A DNA stretch of 64,000 nucleotides. Origin: WHSW01 sp963742205. GTDB taxonomy: Bacteria > Actinomycetota > Thermoleophilia > Solirubrobacterales > 70-9. Shown here one piece after another: positions 42,903-52,307 of the stretch (the stretch's first letter is position 1; the number at the start of each line of letters is the position of its first letter). The DNA is taken from positions 310,001 through 374,000 of the forward strand of contig CAVUKZ010000010.1 in the NCBI GenBank assembly GCA_963742205.1, given 5' to 3'. A model generated the notes under the pieces. It ran no database searches and was not told where the DNA came from. It saw only the letters and a list, made by a program, of their open reading frames with translations. Both the position numbers and the translations under genes were made by a program.

Positions 42903-43512
42903 CGCGCGCGCCGCCCCGCGCCGCACCCAGTCCGAACGCCGCGCCGAGACCCGGGGGCGCCTGCTCGACGCGACGATCGAGAGCCTGATCGAGGTCGGCT
43001 ACGCGGGGACGACGGTCCGCCGCGTGACGGAGCTGGCCGGGGTCTCGGTCGGCGCTCAAAGCCACCACTTCCCGCACCGCGTCGATCTCGTGGTGAGCGC
43101 CTTCGAGCGCCTTGCCGAGCAGCGGATCGACAACTACCGCGAGCGGGCGCGAGAGCTGCCGCCCGACCGCGAGACCCGCGTCCGGGCCCTGCTCGACCTG
43201 CTCTGGGACGACTTCTCAAGCCCCCTGTTCACGGTTGCGCTGAAGCTGTGGATCGCCGCTGCCGAGGACGAGGAGCTGCGCGAGCGCCTCGTCCCGGTCG
43301 AGAAGCGGATCTACGCCGGCGTCTCGGAGCTCTCGGCCGAGGTCGCGGGCGACCTGGGAAGCGAGCCGGGCTTCGACCGCCGCCTCGCGGTGGCGATGAA
43401 CACCGTCGCCGGGCTCGCCTTGGTGCGGGAGTTCGACCCTTCGGGCCGCGCCAGCCGCGGCAACCCCTGGGCCTACCACCGGGAGGCGCTGGAACGGGTG
43501 CTCACGGGCTGA
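42895..43512 (+). CDS. TetR/AcrR-family transcriptional regulator
   Basis: 205 residues from TTG 42895, which overlaps the MaoC stop. 'RRAETRGRLLDATIESLIEVGYAGTTVRRVTELAGVSVGAQSHHFPHRVDLVVSAFERLAEQ' (about 16-77) is the TetR helix-turn-helix. The ligand domain follows ('ALLDLLWDDFSSPLFTVALKLWIAAAEDEELRERL'), with length typical of fatty-acid or acyl-CoA-responsive regulators. It probably represses the divergent thiolase/ACAD and MaoC operons through the palindrome at 42015-42032. The effector is presumably an acyl-CoA (inference). Confidence 0.9.
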   Translation: MSSARAAPRRTQSERRAETRGRLLDATIESLIEVGYAGTTVRRVTELAGVSVGAQSHHFPHRVDLVVSAFERLAEQRIDNYRERARELPPDRETRVRALLDLLWDDFSSPLFTVALKLWIAAAEDEELRERLVPVEKRIYAGVSELSAEVAGDLGSEPGFDRRLAVAMNTVAGLALVREFDPSGRASRGNPWAYHREALERVLTG

Positions 43513-43532
43513 GCGTCGGGTAGGTTCGGGAC

Positions 43533-44339
43533 ATGACCACCTTCGTCGCAGGTGGGTATGAGTGCGAGCTGATCGCCGACGGCCACGGCGTGCTGCCACC
43601 GGAGCTGGCGTTCGCCAACGCACCCGCGGGGGAACGCGACGCAGCTCTCGCGGATCGACTCGACGAATCGGGGCAGTTGCCGATCCCGTACGGGTGTCTG
43701 CTCATCCGGGCCCCCGACGGACCGGTGCTGATCGATGCCGGCATCGGCGCTTACGAACACCCGGCCGGCGGACGCGGCGGCGAGCTCGTGGCGCAGCTCG
43801 AGCGGCTCGGCGTGCGACCCGCCGAGATCCGGGTCGTGCTGATCACCCACAGCCACCTCGACCACATCGGCGGCCTGTGGGCTGACGGAGGTCCGCGCTT
43901 TGCGTCCGCGCGCCACGTGATCGGTAGAACCGAGTGGGACTGGCAGGCGGCGCGCGACGACGCCCCGGCCTCGCACGAGCAGCTGCCGCCGCTCGAGCGG
44001 GAGGGCCTGATCGACCTGATCGACGCCCCGGCCGAGGTCCTCCCGGGCATCCGCATGATTCCGGCCCCGGGCCATACCCCCGGCCATCTGGCGGTAGAGA
44101 TCGGGGACTCCGACGGAGCGCTGTACGTCGCCGACGCGCTGCTCGACCCGCTCACGGTGGAGCATCCGGAATGGGGCCTGGCGTTTGACGAGGAGGGGGA
44201 CGTGGCGATCGCGACCAGGACGCCGCTGCTCGCCAAGGCCACCGCCGAGCGGCGAATTTTCGCCATGGCCCACACGCCCGTGGCAGGCCGGATCGAGGGC
44301 TCCGCCGGCGGCTTTCGCTTCGCCCCGCTCGGCGGCTAG
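43533..44339 (+). CDS. MBL-fold metallo-hydrolase
   Basis: 268 residues. The zinc motif 'IRVVLITHSHLDHIGGLWADG' (H-x-H-x-D-H) is near residue 105, with later ligands in 'GIRMIPAPGHTPGHLAVEI' (His), 'LYVADALLDP' (Asp) and 'FAMAHTPVAGRIEG' (His). It matches the quorum-quenching lactonase-like / MBL esterase group. A TAGGTT hexamer (43521-43526) lies 6 nt before ATG 43533, predicting a leaderless transcript independent of the TetR gene. The substrate (lactone, ester or thioester) is not known. Confidence 0.9.
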   Translation: MTTFVAGGYECELIADGHGVLPPELAFANAPAGERDAALADRLDESGQLPIPYGCLLIRAPDGPVLIDAGIGAYEHPAGGRGGELVAQLERLGVRPAEIRVVLITHSHLDHIGGLWADGGPRFASARHVIGRTEWDWQAARDDAPASHEQLPPLEREGLIDLIDAPAEVLPGIRMIPAPGHTPGHLAVEIGDSDGALYVADALLDPLTVEHPEWGLAFDEEGDVAIATRTPLLAKATAERRIFAMAHTPVAGRIEGSAGGFRFAPLGG

Positions 44340-46579
44340 TTCAGCTCGAACTCGCAGCCGGTCTGCGTATCGGTCGCGTCCTTCGAGAACGCGTCGTTGG
44401 CCCCGGCGCCGCACACGAGCTGGTCGACGGTCACCGTGCCCTCGGTCGCGTTCAGGGTGTCGTCGCCGTCGAAGCCGCGCAGGACGTTGCGGACCGCGTC
44501 GGCGGCGACGGCGGTGAGGATGTCGTCGCCCGTGCCGCCGTTGGCGTTCTCGATCGCAAGGTCCTGATCGCCCTCCTCGGCCGCGGTCGAGACGCCGTTG
44601 TGGTTCGGGTCGGCGCCGTCGTTGCGCTTGCCGTCGAGCGTGGCGGCGACCGAGGACGTGCGGCTCGTGTAGAGGATCGTGTCCGTGCCGGCCTGCCCAT
44701 CCATCACGTCGGCGCCGTCCCCCCCGTTGAAGGTGTCGTCGCCGGGCCCGCCGATGAGCCGGTTGGGCGCGGCACTGCCGACCAGCGCGTCGTCGCCGGA
44801 GCCGGCGCGGACGTTCTCGGTCGAGCTGCGGACGTTGTCGCCCTCGGCGGCCGCTGTGTCGCCGTCGTTCGCGACGTCGTCGAGCGTGATGCGCAGGTCC
44901 TTATTGCGCGAGCCGTAGTTCGCCGTGTCGACGTCCGGCCCGCCGTCCATCGTGTCGGCGCCGGTGCTGCCGTCGAGGCTGTCATTGCCGGCCTCGCCCA
45001 ACAGGCTGTCGTCGTCGGGCCCGCCGTTGATCGCGTCGTCACCCCCACCTCCCTGGAGGTCGTCGCCGCCGCCGGCCCCGGTGATGCTGTCCGCATCACC
45101 ACTCCCCAGGAGCCGGTTCGCGGCGGCGGTTCCCTGCAGGTTGTCGGGCGCCACGGTCCCGATCACGTTCTCCACGTCGTTGTCGACGTTGTCGAAGGCT
45201 CCGGTCGAAGCGCTGCGGTCGATGAAGCCGTTGCCGTCGTCGGCGATTCCGTTGGGAATGCTGTTGACCCCGAACCGTCCGAAGTCCTCGATCACGACGT
45301 GATCGGTGTAGTCGACGGTGTCGACGCCGCCGCCGCCGTTCAGCAGGTCGGCCCCAAAGCGTCCGTCGAGCGTGTCGTTGCCGTCGCCGCCCTCGAGCCG
45401 ATCGTCACCGTCCTGGCCGCCTCCGAACAGCGTGTCGTTGCCGCCGCGCCCCCAGACCTCTCCGAAGTCGACCGGCGTCAGCGTGTCGTTGCCCGGGCCG
45501 CCGAAGATCCGCTCGACGTCGGAATGGACGTTGTCGCCCTCCCCGGCGCCGTCGTTGGGAGAGTCGTCCGGCGTCACCGTGACGTCGCCGGCGGTGCCCG
45601 TGTAGTCGACGGCGTCGGCCGCGCCGGGCCCGCCCGATATGTCGTCGGCGCCGCTTCCGCCGAGCAGGGCGTCGTCATCGTCGCCGCCGGTGAGCGAGTC
45701 GGTGCCGAGGCCCCCGCGCACCGTGTCGGCGCCGCCCTCACCCGCGACCGTGTCGTTGCCGGGTCCACCGTCCATCGAGTCGATCGTGTCGCCGCCGAAC
45801 AGCTGGTCGTCGTTGCCGAGGCCGTTCATCACGTCGAAGCCGCCGAAGCCGAAGAACCGGTTCGCGTTCGCGTCGCCGGTGAACGTGTCGCCGGCGTTGG
45901 TCCCACGCACCTCCTCGATGCTGCCCTCGATGTTGTCGCCCTCACCGAAGCCGCCGTCGTTGGTCGCCCCGTCGAGCGAGGCGCTGATCGCGGTCGATCG
46001 CGACTCGTAGGAGACGACGTCCGTGCCGGCCCCGTCACCCCCCGGACCCGAGAAGACCCCCCCGTACATCTTGTCGGCACCGCCCCGACCGTCGATCCAG
46101 TCGCCGCCGGGCGCGCCGCCGTCCGTGGTGTTGAAGCCGTCGCCAAGGATCGTGTCGTTGGAGCTGCCGCCCTTCAGGGTGTCCGCCCCGTTGCCGCCGT
46201 CGATGCCGGACGGGCGGGTCGTTCGCATGTCGACCGAGTCATTGCCGCCGTGAAGCTCGGCGTCGACGTCGAAGGTGGCGAACTCGCCGCCGCCGTAGTC
46301 CCAGGTGGTCGGGCAGGTCGCGATGTTGAGGCTCACCGAGCTGCAGATCGAGTAGATGCTGGTGATCGGGCTCGTCAGGTCGGTGAACTCGAAATAGGGC
46401 CCCGAGGGCCCGTTGAGCTGGCGCACCGTGACCGTGTTCGCCTCATTGCCGCCGGCGATCACCAGGTCCCAGTCGCCGCCCCCGCTGCGCTGGTAGATGC
46501 TCGACGCCTCGGCGCTCGACGCCGCCATCCCGATCGCAACGCAGACCGCCGCAACGGCGCTGAGCCAGCGCCGCTTCAC
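44336..46579 (-). CDS. secreted calcium-binding RTX-like repeat protein
   Basis: 747 residues from GTG 46579, which overlaps the small upstream gene's stop. Signal peptide 'RRWLSAVAAVCVAIGMAASSAEA', then a globular start with Cys, then many nonapeptide copies 'G-G-x-G-N/A-D-x-L-x' such as 'IDGGNGADTLKGGSSNDTILGD' and 'NGLGNDDQLFGGDTIDSMDGGPGNDTVAGEGG'. These alternate with 'VDYTGTAGDVTVTPDDSPNDGAGEGDNVHSDVE'-like spacers. Such repeats fold into Ca2+-loaded beta-rolls after secretion. It is probably exported by Sec and stays on or near the surface. No type I exporter is in the window. The end 'CGAGANDAFSKDATDTQTGCEFELN' has a Cys pair. Function is unknown. Confidence 0.87.
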   Translation of the reverse strand: MKRRWLSAVAAVCVAIGMAASSAEASSIYQRSGGGDWDLVIAGGNEANTVTVRQLNGPSGPYFEFTDLTSPITSIYSICSSVSLNIATCPTTWDYGGGEFATFDVDAELHGGNDSVDMRTTRPSGIDGGNGADTLKGGSSNDTILGDGFNTTDGGAPGGDWIDGRGGADKMYGGVFSGPGGDGAGTDVVSYESRSTAISASLDGATNDGGFGEGDNIEGSIEEVRGTNAGDTFTGDANANRFFGFGGFDVMNGLGNDDQLFGGDTIDSMDGGPGNDTVAGEGGADTVRGGLGTDSLTGGDDDDALLGGSGADDISGGPGAADAVDYTGTAGDVTVTPDDSPNDGAGEGDNVHSDVERIFGGPGNDTLTPVDFGEVWGRGGNDTLFGGGQDGDDRLEGGDGNDTLDGRFGADLLNGGGGVDTVDYTDHVVIEDFGRFGVNSIPNGIADDGNGFIDRSASTGAFDNVDNDVENVIGTVAPDNLQGTAAANRLLGSGDADSITGAGGGDDLQGGGGDDAINGGPDDDSLLGEAGNDSLDGSTGADTMDGGPDVDTANYGSRNKDLRITLDDVANDGDTAAAEGDNVRSSTENVRAGSGDDALVGSAAPNRLIGGPGDDTFNGGDGADVMDGQAGTDTILYTSRTSSVAATLDGKRNDGADPNHNGVSTAAEEGDQDLAIENANGGTGDDILTAVAADAVRNVLRGFDGDDTLNATEGTVTVDQLVCGAGANDAFSKDATDTQTGCEFELN

Positions 46580-46773
46580 GACCGTGCCTCCGCCGCCGAC
46601 TCCTCGGCCGCCGGGGCCCGCTCGGCGCGGATCGACTCGAGGGCGGCGATCAGGCCCGCGTAGCCGCTGAAGGCGCGCGCCGGCCCGCCGTTCGCGCTCA
46701 CCTCGCCGCCGATCGAATCCCGGTCGAGCTCCAGCCGCAGGTCCAGCGTCACGCGGTCACCCGTTCGGTTCAC
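46576..46773 (-). CDS. 65-residue protein between two RTX-like genes
   Basis: Starts GTG 46773 and overlaps the corrected stop of the upstream RTX-like gene (GTGA), while its own stop overlaps the next start. 'RVTLDLRLELDRDSIGGEVSANGGPARAFSGYAGLIAALESIRAERAPAAEE' has a beta-rich start, a 'G-G-x-x-R-x-F-S-G-Y/W-x-x-L-x-x-A-L' block and a helical end. I have no family name. Small proteins with this 'F-S-G-x-x-x-L-x-x-A-L-E' end occur near LuxR-type regulators in related actinobacteria (recollection, not checked). Full overlap on both sides shows it is part of the RTX operon. Confidence 0.7.
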   Translation of the reverse strand: MNRTGDRVTLDLRLELDRDSIGGEVSANGGPARAFSGYAGLIAALESIRAERAPAAEESAAEARS

Positions 46774-49360
46774 GGGTAGGTCTTGTTCTCGACTTCGGCG
46801 ACGACGTCGACGTCGAAGCAGTGGAAGATGTTGCAGCCCAGATCGAGCTCCGCCGTGTCCGTCCCGGCCCCGCCGTTGACCGTGTCGGACAGTCCGTCCT
46901 TGGCCCGGATGTAGTCGTCCTCGTTGTCGCCGAACAGGTTGTCGACCCCGGCCGCACCCTCGATGTCGTCGTTGCCGTCGCCGCCGTGGAGGGTGTCGGC
47001 ACCGTCGCCGCCCTTCAGGATGTCCGGGCCGGGACCGCCGTCGAAGCTATCGTCGTCGGTGCCGCCCCGGATCTCGTCCTGGCCGCCCTCGCCGACACCG
47101 CTGTCGTTACCTGGGCCGCCGTCGATGTAGTCGTTGCCGTGGTCCCCGCTCGCCCCCCGCTGGGGTTGAGGTCCCCGTACATGACGTCGTTCCCGATGCC
47201 CCCCAGCAGCGTGTCGTTTCCGCCCCGCGCGTCCAGCGTGTCGTTGCCGCCCATGCCGTCGAGGATGTCGTTGCCGTTCCCCCAGCCGCCGATGATGTTG
47301 TCGGGGCCCGCGCTGCCGCTGAGGTTGTCCGACCCCCGTCCGGCGAAGAGCGCCTCGTTGTCGGTCCGGACGTTGTCGCCCTCGAAGATGCCGCCCTCGC
47401 CATCGTTGGCCGTCCCATTGATGCTGATGTTGAGCGCGCCGGTGCGCTCGTCGTAGCGGACGCGGTCGTACCCGTTGCCGCCGCTCAGATCGTCGGCGCC
47501 GTTCGGGCCGGTGGTGTCGTCCTCGATGAGAAAGTCCTCACCGTCGCCGGCCCTGACGGTGTCGTTGCCCGTCCCGCCCGTGGCGAAGTCGTCACCGGCT
47601 CCAGCCTCGAGCGTGTCGTTGCCCTCGTCGCCATTGAGGCTGTCGCCGAAACCGGCTTCATCGCCCCCGAACAGCTGATCGTTCCCCGCCCTGCCGAAGA
47701 GCTGGTCGCGGCCACCCCCGCCGTAGAACTGGTTGTCCGTCGCGACGCCGGCCTGCCCGTAGGCGAAGTCGTCGCCGGACCCGAGGTACGCGATCTCGAC
47801 GTCGGAATGGACGTTGTCGAGCTCGGTGGGACCGCGGTCGCCGTCGTTGGCGACGTCGTCGAGGGTGATGCCGACCCAGCTCGTCCGCGCCATGTAGTTG
47901 GCCGTGTCCACGCCGGGGCCGCCTCGAAGGTCGTCGTCGCCGTCGCCGGCCGCACCCCCGGAGGTCCCGGGCTGGGAGAGCATGTCGTCGCCGTCGCCTC
48001 CGGCCAAGACGTTCGCGTCGGAGTTGCCGACGAGGATGTCGGGCCCCGCGCCCCCGGTGAAGTTCTCGACACCTGTGACGAAGTCGTTCTCGCCCGCGGG
48101 GTCGCCCTCGTTGGCCACGCCGTCGTCGGCCCGCACGTCGATCCCCGTGGTGCGCCGCTCGTACGAGAGCGAATCGACCCCGGCCCCACCGGCGAAGCTG
48201 TCGCCGGCGTTGGGGCTCGAGCCCTGGAGCATCGTGTCGTCGCCGTCGCTCCCGTCGAACTGATTCGCGCCCTCACCGTCGTCCAGGAGGTCGTTGCCCG
48301 GGCCACCCCAGAGGAAGTCGCCGTCCGCCTGGCCGTAGAGCTCGTCGGCTCCGTCCTGCCCCAGGAGGTCGTCGGTGCCGGGGCCCCCGTAGATGCGATT
48401 CGGGTCGGCGTCCCCGACCAGGAAGTCGCTTCCCTGGCCACCCGTGATGTCCTCGACATCGGCGTGCACGTTGTCCGCTTCGGCCGCTTCGCCGTCGTCG
48501 GCAACACCGTCGAGGTCGACATCGACGGGAGCCAGGCGCGACGAATAGAGGACCTTGTCGCGGGGACCGGCCTCGCCGCTCAGATCGTCGGCCATGGGCC
48601 CTCCATCGAGCGTGTCGTTGCCGTCGCCGCCGAGCAGGCGGTCGACTCCCGAGGCCCCGCGCAGCGAGTCGTTGCCGGCGCCCCCGGTCAGGACGTCGTC
48701 GTTCGCGCTGCCGGTGAGCCGGTCGGAGCCGGACCCGCCGGTAACGCGCTCCACGTCGGCGCGGACGTTGTCGTGACCGGCGTCGAGATTCGAGCCATCA
48801 TCCGCCTTGTTGTTGATCGTGACGTCGAGCTTCTCGGTGCGAGCCGCGTAGGTGGCCAGGTCCCTCCCCAGCCCGCCGTCGAACCTGTCGGCCTCGGTCC
48901 CGCCATCGAGGATGTCGTTGCCGTCGCCGCCCTGAACCGTGTCCGTGCCCTGCTGGCCCCGGATCGTGTCGATGCCGTCCCCCGCGCGCAGCAGATCGGC
49001 GCCATCGCCGCCCAAGACGAGGTCGTCCGTGGGCGTCGAGAGGGTCGCCGTGTCAGCGCCGTCGCGGGTGTTGACGGTCGTGTCGGTGACCCCCGCCGCC
49101 GGGCACTCGACCCGCGCGGCGATCACCTGACAGCCGCCGGCGCCGTCGCCGTCGACCAGCGTTGCGCCGGGATCGCGGACCACGTAGACGAGTCCCGAGA
49201 CGCCGATCGTCACCACGTTGGCCTCCCCCGGGGCGGCGACGAAGCTGAGCGAGTTGCCCGACTCAGAGACCGTGGCGGCATCGGCGCCCGCCGGCAGGGC
49301 GACGGCCGCCATCGCGAGCCCGAGCGTTACCAGTCTGGTGTTCCGCCTCCCGACATTCAT
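46770..49360 (-). CDS. secreted calcium-binding RTX-like repeat protein (frame broken near 47150)
   Basis: About 863 residues if one base is restored. ATG 49360 begins 'MNVGRRNTRLVTLGLAMAAVALPAGADA', a Sec signal. The chain then has Gly-Asp nonapeptides ('VLGGDGADLLRAGDGIDTIRGQQGTDTVQGGDGNDILDGG') in tandem with spacers of the form 'Y-S-S-R/xRT-x-x-x-x-D-x-x-D-G-x-A-x-x-x-D-N-V-x-x-D-V-E'. The repeat frame breaks at a run of six G on the coding strand (about 47150), after 'YGDLNPSGG'. One more G restores '...NDYIDGGPGNDSGVGEGG' to TGA 46770, which overlaps the 65-residue gene. As sequenced it would stop at 47015. The upstream ATG at 49399 is in frame but less likely. Confidence 0.85.
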
Positions 49361-49437
49361 CGATGGCGCGATGCTCGCCGGGCGGGCCGGGCCACGCATC
49401 GTGGCCCACCACCAACATCACCACCAACATTTACTGC

Positions 49438-52273
49438 CTAGGCGCGCTCGAGGGCCCGTGCGAGCTCGTTTCGCGACGAGATCTCCAGCTTCTGATAGGT
49501 GTGGTGAAGGTGCGCCTCGACCGTGCGGACGGTGACGAACAGGTGCTGGGCGATCTCCTTGTTGGTCATCCCCTCGGCGGCCATGCGAGCGACTCGGCGC
49601 TCGCTCGAGGTGAGCGCGTCGACGCCGGCGCGGACGATCTTGCGCGGCCGGGCGCCGGTCGCCACGAGCTCCTCGTGGGCACGCTCGGCAAGCGTTCGCG
49701 CCCCGCACGCGCGGGCGCGGGCGAGACCCTCGCGCAGGTGCTCGCGGGCCTCGGACGTGTGCCGCGCGCGGCGCAGGGCGGCGCCGAGATCGACCAGCGC
49801 CCGCGCCTGCTCGAGCCGGGCGGGAGTTTCGGACAGTGCCGCTGCCGCATCGGCGAGCAGGGCGAGAGCTCGGCCATCGAGGTCGATGCGGCCCGGCAAC
49901 GCGCAGGGCGATCCCCAGCGCCCGCGGCGACCCGTACCGCCCGCAGCTTTCGAGCTCGGCCTCGATTAGCTCGACGGCGCGATCGCGCTCGCCGCGCGCC
50001 GCGAGCGCCTCGGCCGCCAACGGCCGCCACTGAAAGGGCCCGGGGGTGTCCAGGCCCCACTCCGCCGCGACCCTCCCGGCGGCCAGCGCGCTCTGACAGC
50101 CGCGGTCGAGCGCCCCGCGACTGACGCTCACCGCCGCGCGGCTGATCAGCAGCGTCGGCAGGAAGAACGACCATTCGATCTCGGCCTCCGCCCGTTCGGC
50201 GGGCCCGAGGACGATCTCCGCCTCCTCCCCCCTGCCCTGATCGAGGAGCGCCTCCGCCAAGAAGCCCCGGCCGAGGCCGACGGCCTGCGGCATGCCGTCG
50301 ATCACCGTGCGGGCGTGGCCCTCGGCCTCCGCGAGCTCGCCCAGCCAGAGCGAGGCGCGAGCCCGCAGTGACGACGCGAGGCTGTAGCCGCGCAACGAGC
50401 CCTCCCGGCTCGCCGCGCGGATCCACGCGTCAGCGAAGGCCGCCGCCTCGGTGAGCCGGTGGGAGTAGAGCAGCGAGAAGCCCGAGGTCCACACGCGCGG
50501 CGAATCGGGGCCCTCCTCCTCCAGCAGCTTCCCGGCGCGGATCGCCGCCAGCGCCAGCTGGGCGGCCCGGTCGGCCGTGCCCCCATAGAGCGCCGCGTTC
50601 ATGGCCGCGTTGGACTGCAGCCCCGGATCCTGCGGGTCGTCGAAGCGGCGGCGGTGGTGCTCGGCGGCGCGCTTCGCCGGCAGGCTGAGGTAGCCCGCGG
50701 AGTAGATGTCGCTCTCGAGCAACGGACCGAGCTCACGCTCGTCGTCGGGGAGCGCCGCGAGCTCACGCTCCAGCAGGTCGATCACCCGGTCGCCGGCGCG
50801 AGACACGGAGAGCTCCTTGAACAGCACGTGCACGATCTCGACTCGGGTGCGAGTCTCGGTCGCGAGCTCGAGCGCCTCTCGTAGCCGCCTGATCGCGGCT
50901 CGACCGTCGCCGAGCATCGAGTCGGCCCGGCCGAGCCCGAACAACACCTCGCTGCGGATCGCCGCCGGCGGAGGCTCCGCGAGCGCGCGGTCCAGGTACG
51001 ACACGGCCGCCTCGGGGGCGCCGCGCGAGAGCGCCGCCTCGCCGGCCTCACGGAGCCGGGCCACCGCCCAGGCGTCGCCGCTCGGAGGCGCGGCAGTCAG
51101 CTGGGCGCCGATCGAATCGGGGTCGGCGCCCCCCTCACTCAAGAGGCGCGCCGCGCGCGCGTGCAGCGCGCCGCGCTCAGCGGAGCCGAAGTCGTTGTAG
51201 ACGGCGGTGCGCACGATCGGGTGGACGAATCCGAGACGCTCACCCGGGGCGAAGATCTCGAGCGCGATGAGCGCGTCGACCGCGTCCGCTGCCTCGCGTG
51301 GCTCGAGCCCTGCGAGCGCCGCGGCCAGCGCGGGGGTCGCGTTGCGGTCCAGGATCGCGACCGCCCGGCCGAGGGCCACGGCCGCGGCCCCCGCCCGGCC
51401 CACCCGCGACAGGATCGAGCCGGCGATCCGGTCTGCGCGCAGGTCGGCGACGAGCCTGGCGCCGTCCGCCGTCGGTTCGATCCCCTCGGACGCGAGCGCG
51501 GCGAGGAGCTCGCGGATCAGCTGCGGGTTGCCGCCGGTGACGGCGTGGCAGGCCTCGGAAAAGCCCGGCTCCGGCGCCGCCGGTAGGCGAGATCGCACGA
51601 GCTCGTCGGTGGCGACCTCGGTCAGGGGCGCCAGTCGGACGGTGTGGGACGCGTCCTCGGCGTCGAGCGCTGCCAGCAACTGCGCCGGCGTCCCGGGCTC
51701 AAACGGGCGCGCGCACACGGCGAGCAGGGCGGGCAGGCCCTCGAGCCGTCCCGCGAGATAGTCGAGGAAGCGCAGCGACTCGACATCCGCCCACTGCGCG
51801 TCGTCGATGGCGAGCATCAGCGGTGCCGCCTCGCCGATATTGGAGGTCAGCCAGTAGAGGCCGTGCAGGACCGCGAACGAGGCGTCGAGCGAGGGCGAGG
51901 CCGAGCCGGGGGGTCGCGGCCTGTCGGTCAGGTCGAGATCGCCAATCGCGGCCAACGCGAGGTGTGCGGCGCCGGAGAGGATGCGCTCGCGCTCTGCCTC
52001 CGAGACGGAGCTGACGTGCGCTTCGAACAGCTGACGCACGACCCCGAACGAGAACCCGCGCTCGAGCTCGGCCCCGCGGGCGACGAACACGGTGAAGCCT
52101 TCCGCCGCGGCCCGCTCGCGGATCTCGCGCAACAGGGTCGACTTGCCGATCCCGGCCGGTCCCTCCACGACCAGCGCGCCGCCGTCCCCCTCGGCGGCGG
52201 CGGTCAGCAGGGCGCCCGCCTGCCGGAGCTCGGAATCCCTCTCGAGCAGCGGTGAACCTCTGAGCGAGGTCAC
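49438..52273 (-). CDS. LuxR/LAL-type regulator with AAA ATPase (frame broken near the end)
   Basis: About 944 residues from GTG 52273. The N-terminal STAND-type ATPase starts 'LLERDSELRQAGALLTAAAEGDGGALVVEGPAGIGKSTLLREI', with Walker A near 36-44 and Walker B 'PLMLAIDDAQWADVESLRFLDYLA'. A long TPR-like helical region follows, then the LuxR HTH 'LTSSERRVARMAAEGMTNKEIAQHLFVTVRTVEAHLHHTYQKL'. The HTH is in a different frame. The shift is at about 49895 (GGG should be GG in coding GCCGGGCCGC). As sequenced the protein would lose its DNA-binding domain. A leaderless -10 (52280-52285) lies 6 nt upstream. It directly precedes the RTX operon and may control it. Confidence 0.88.
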
Positions 52274-52279
52274 GCCCCG

Positions 52280-52300
52280 ACCATAGCCACTGATTAGATT
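52280..52300. promoter_or_regulatory. back-to-back leaderless -10 elements
   Basis: TATGGT on the minus strand (plus-strand ACCATA 52280-52285) is 6 nt before the LAL GTG. TAGATT on the plus strand (52295-52300) is 7 nt before the ACAD ATG. The two -10 hexamers are only 9 bp apart, so the two polymerases would compete. Confidence 0.5.
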
Positions 52301-52307
52301 GGCGGCA

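Noticed and set aside
44336..49360. Short periodic DNA repeats that could suggest a CRISPR or minisatellite
   Set aside because: The period is that of coding Gly-Asp nonapeptides, with variable codons and no constant spacer length.
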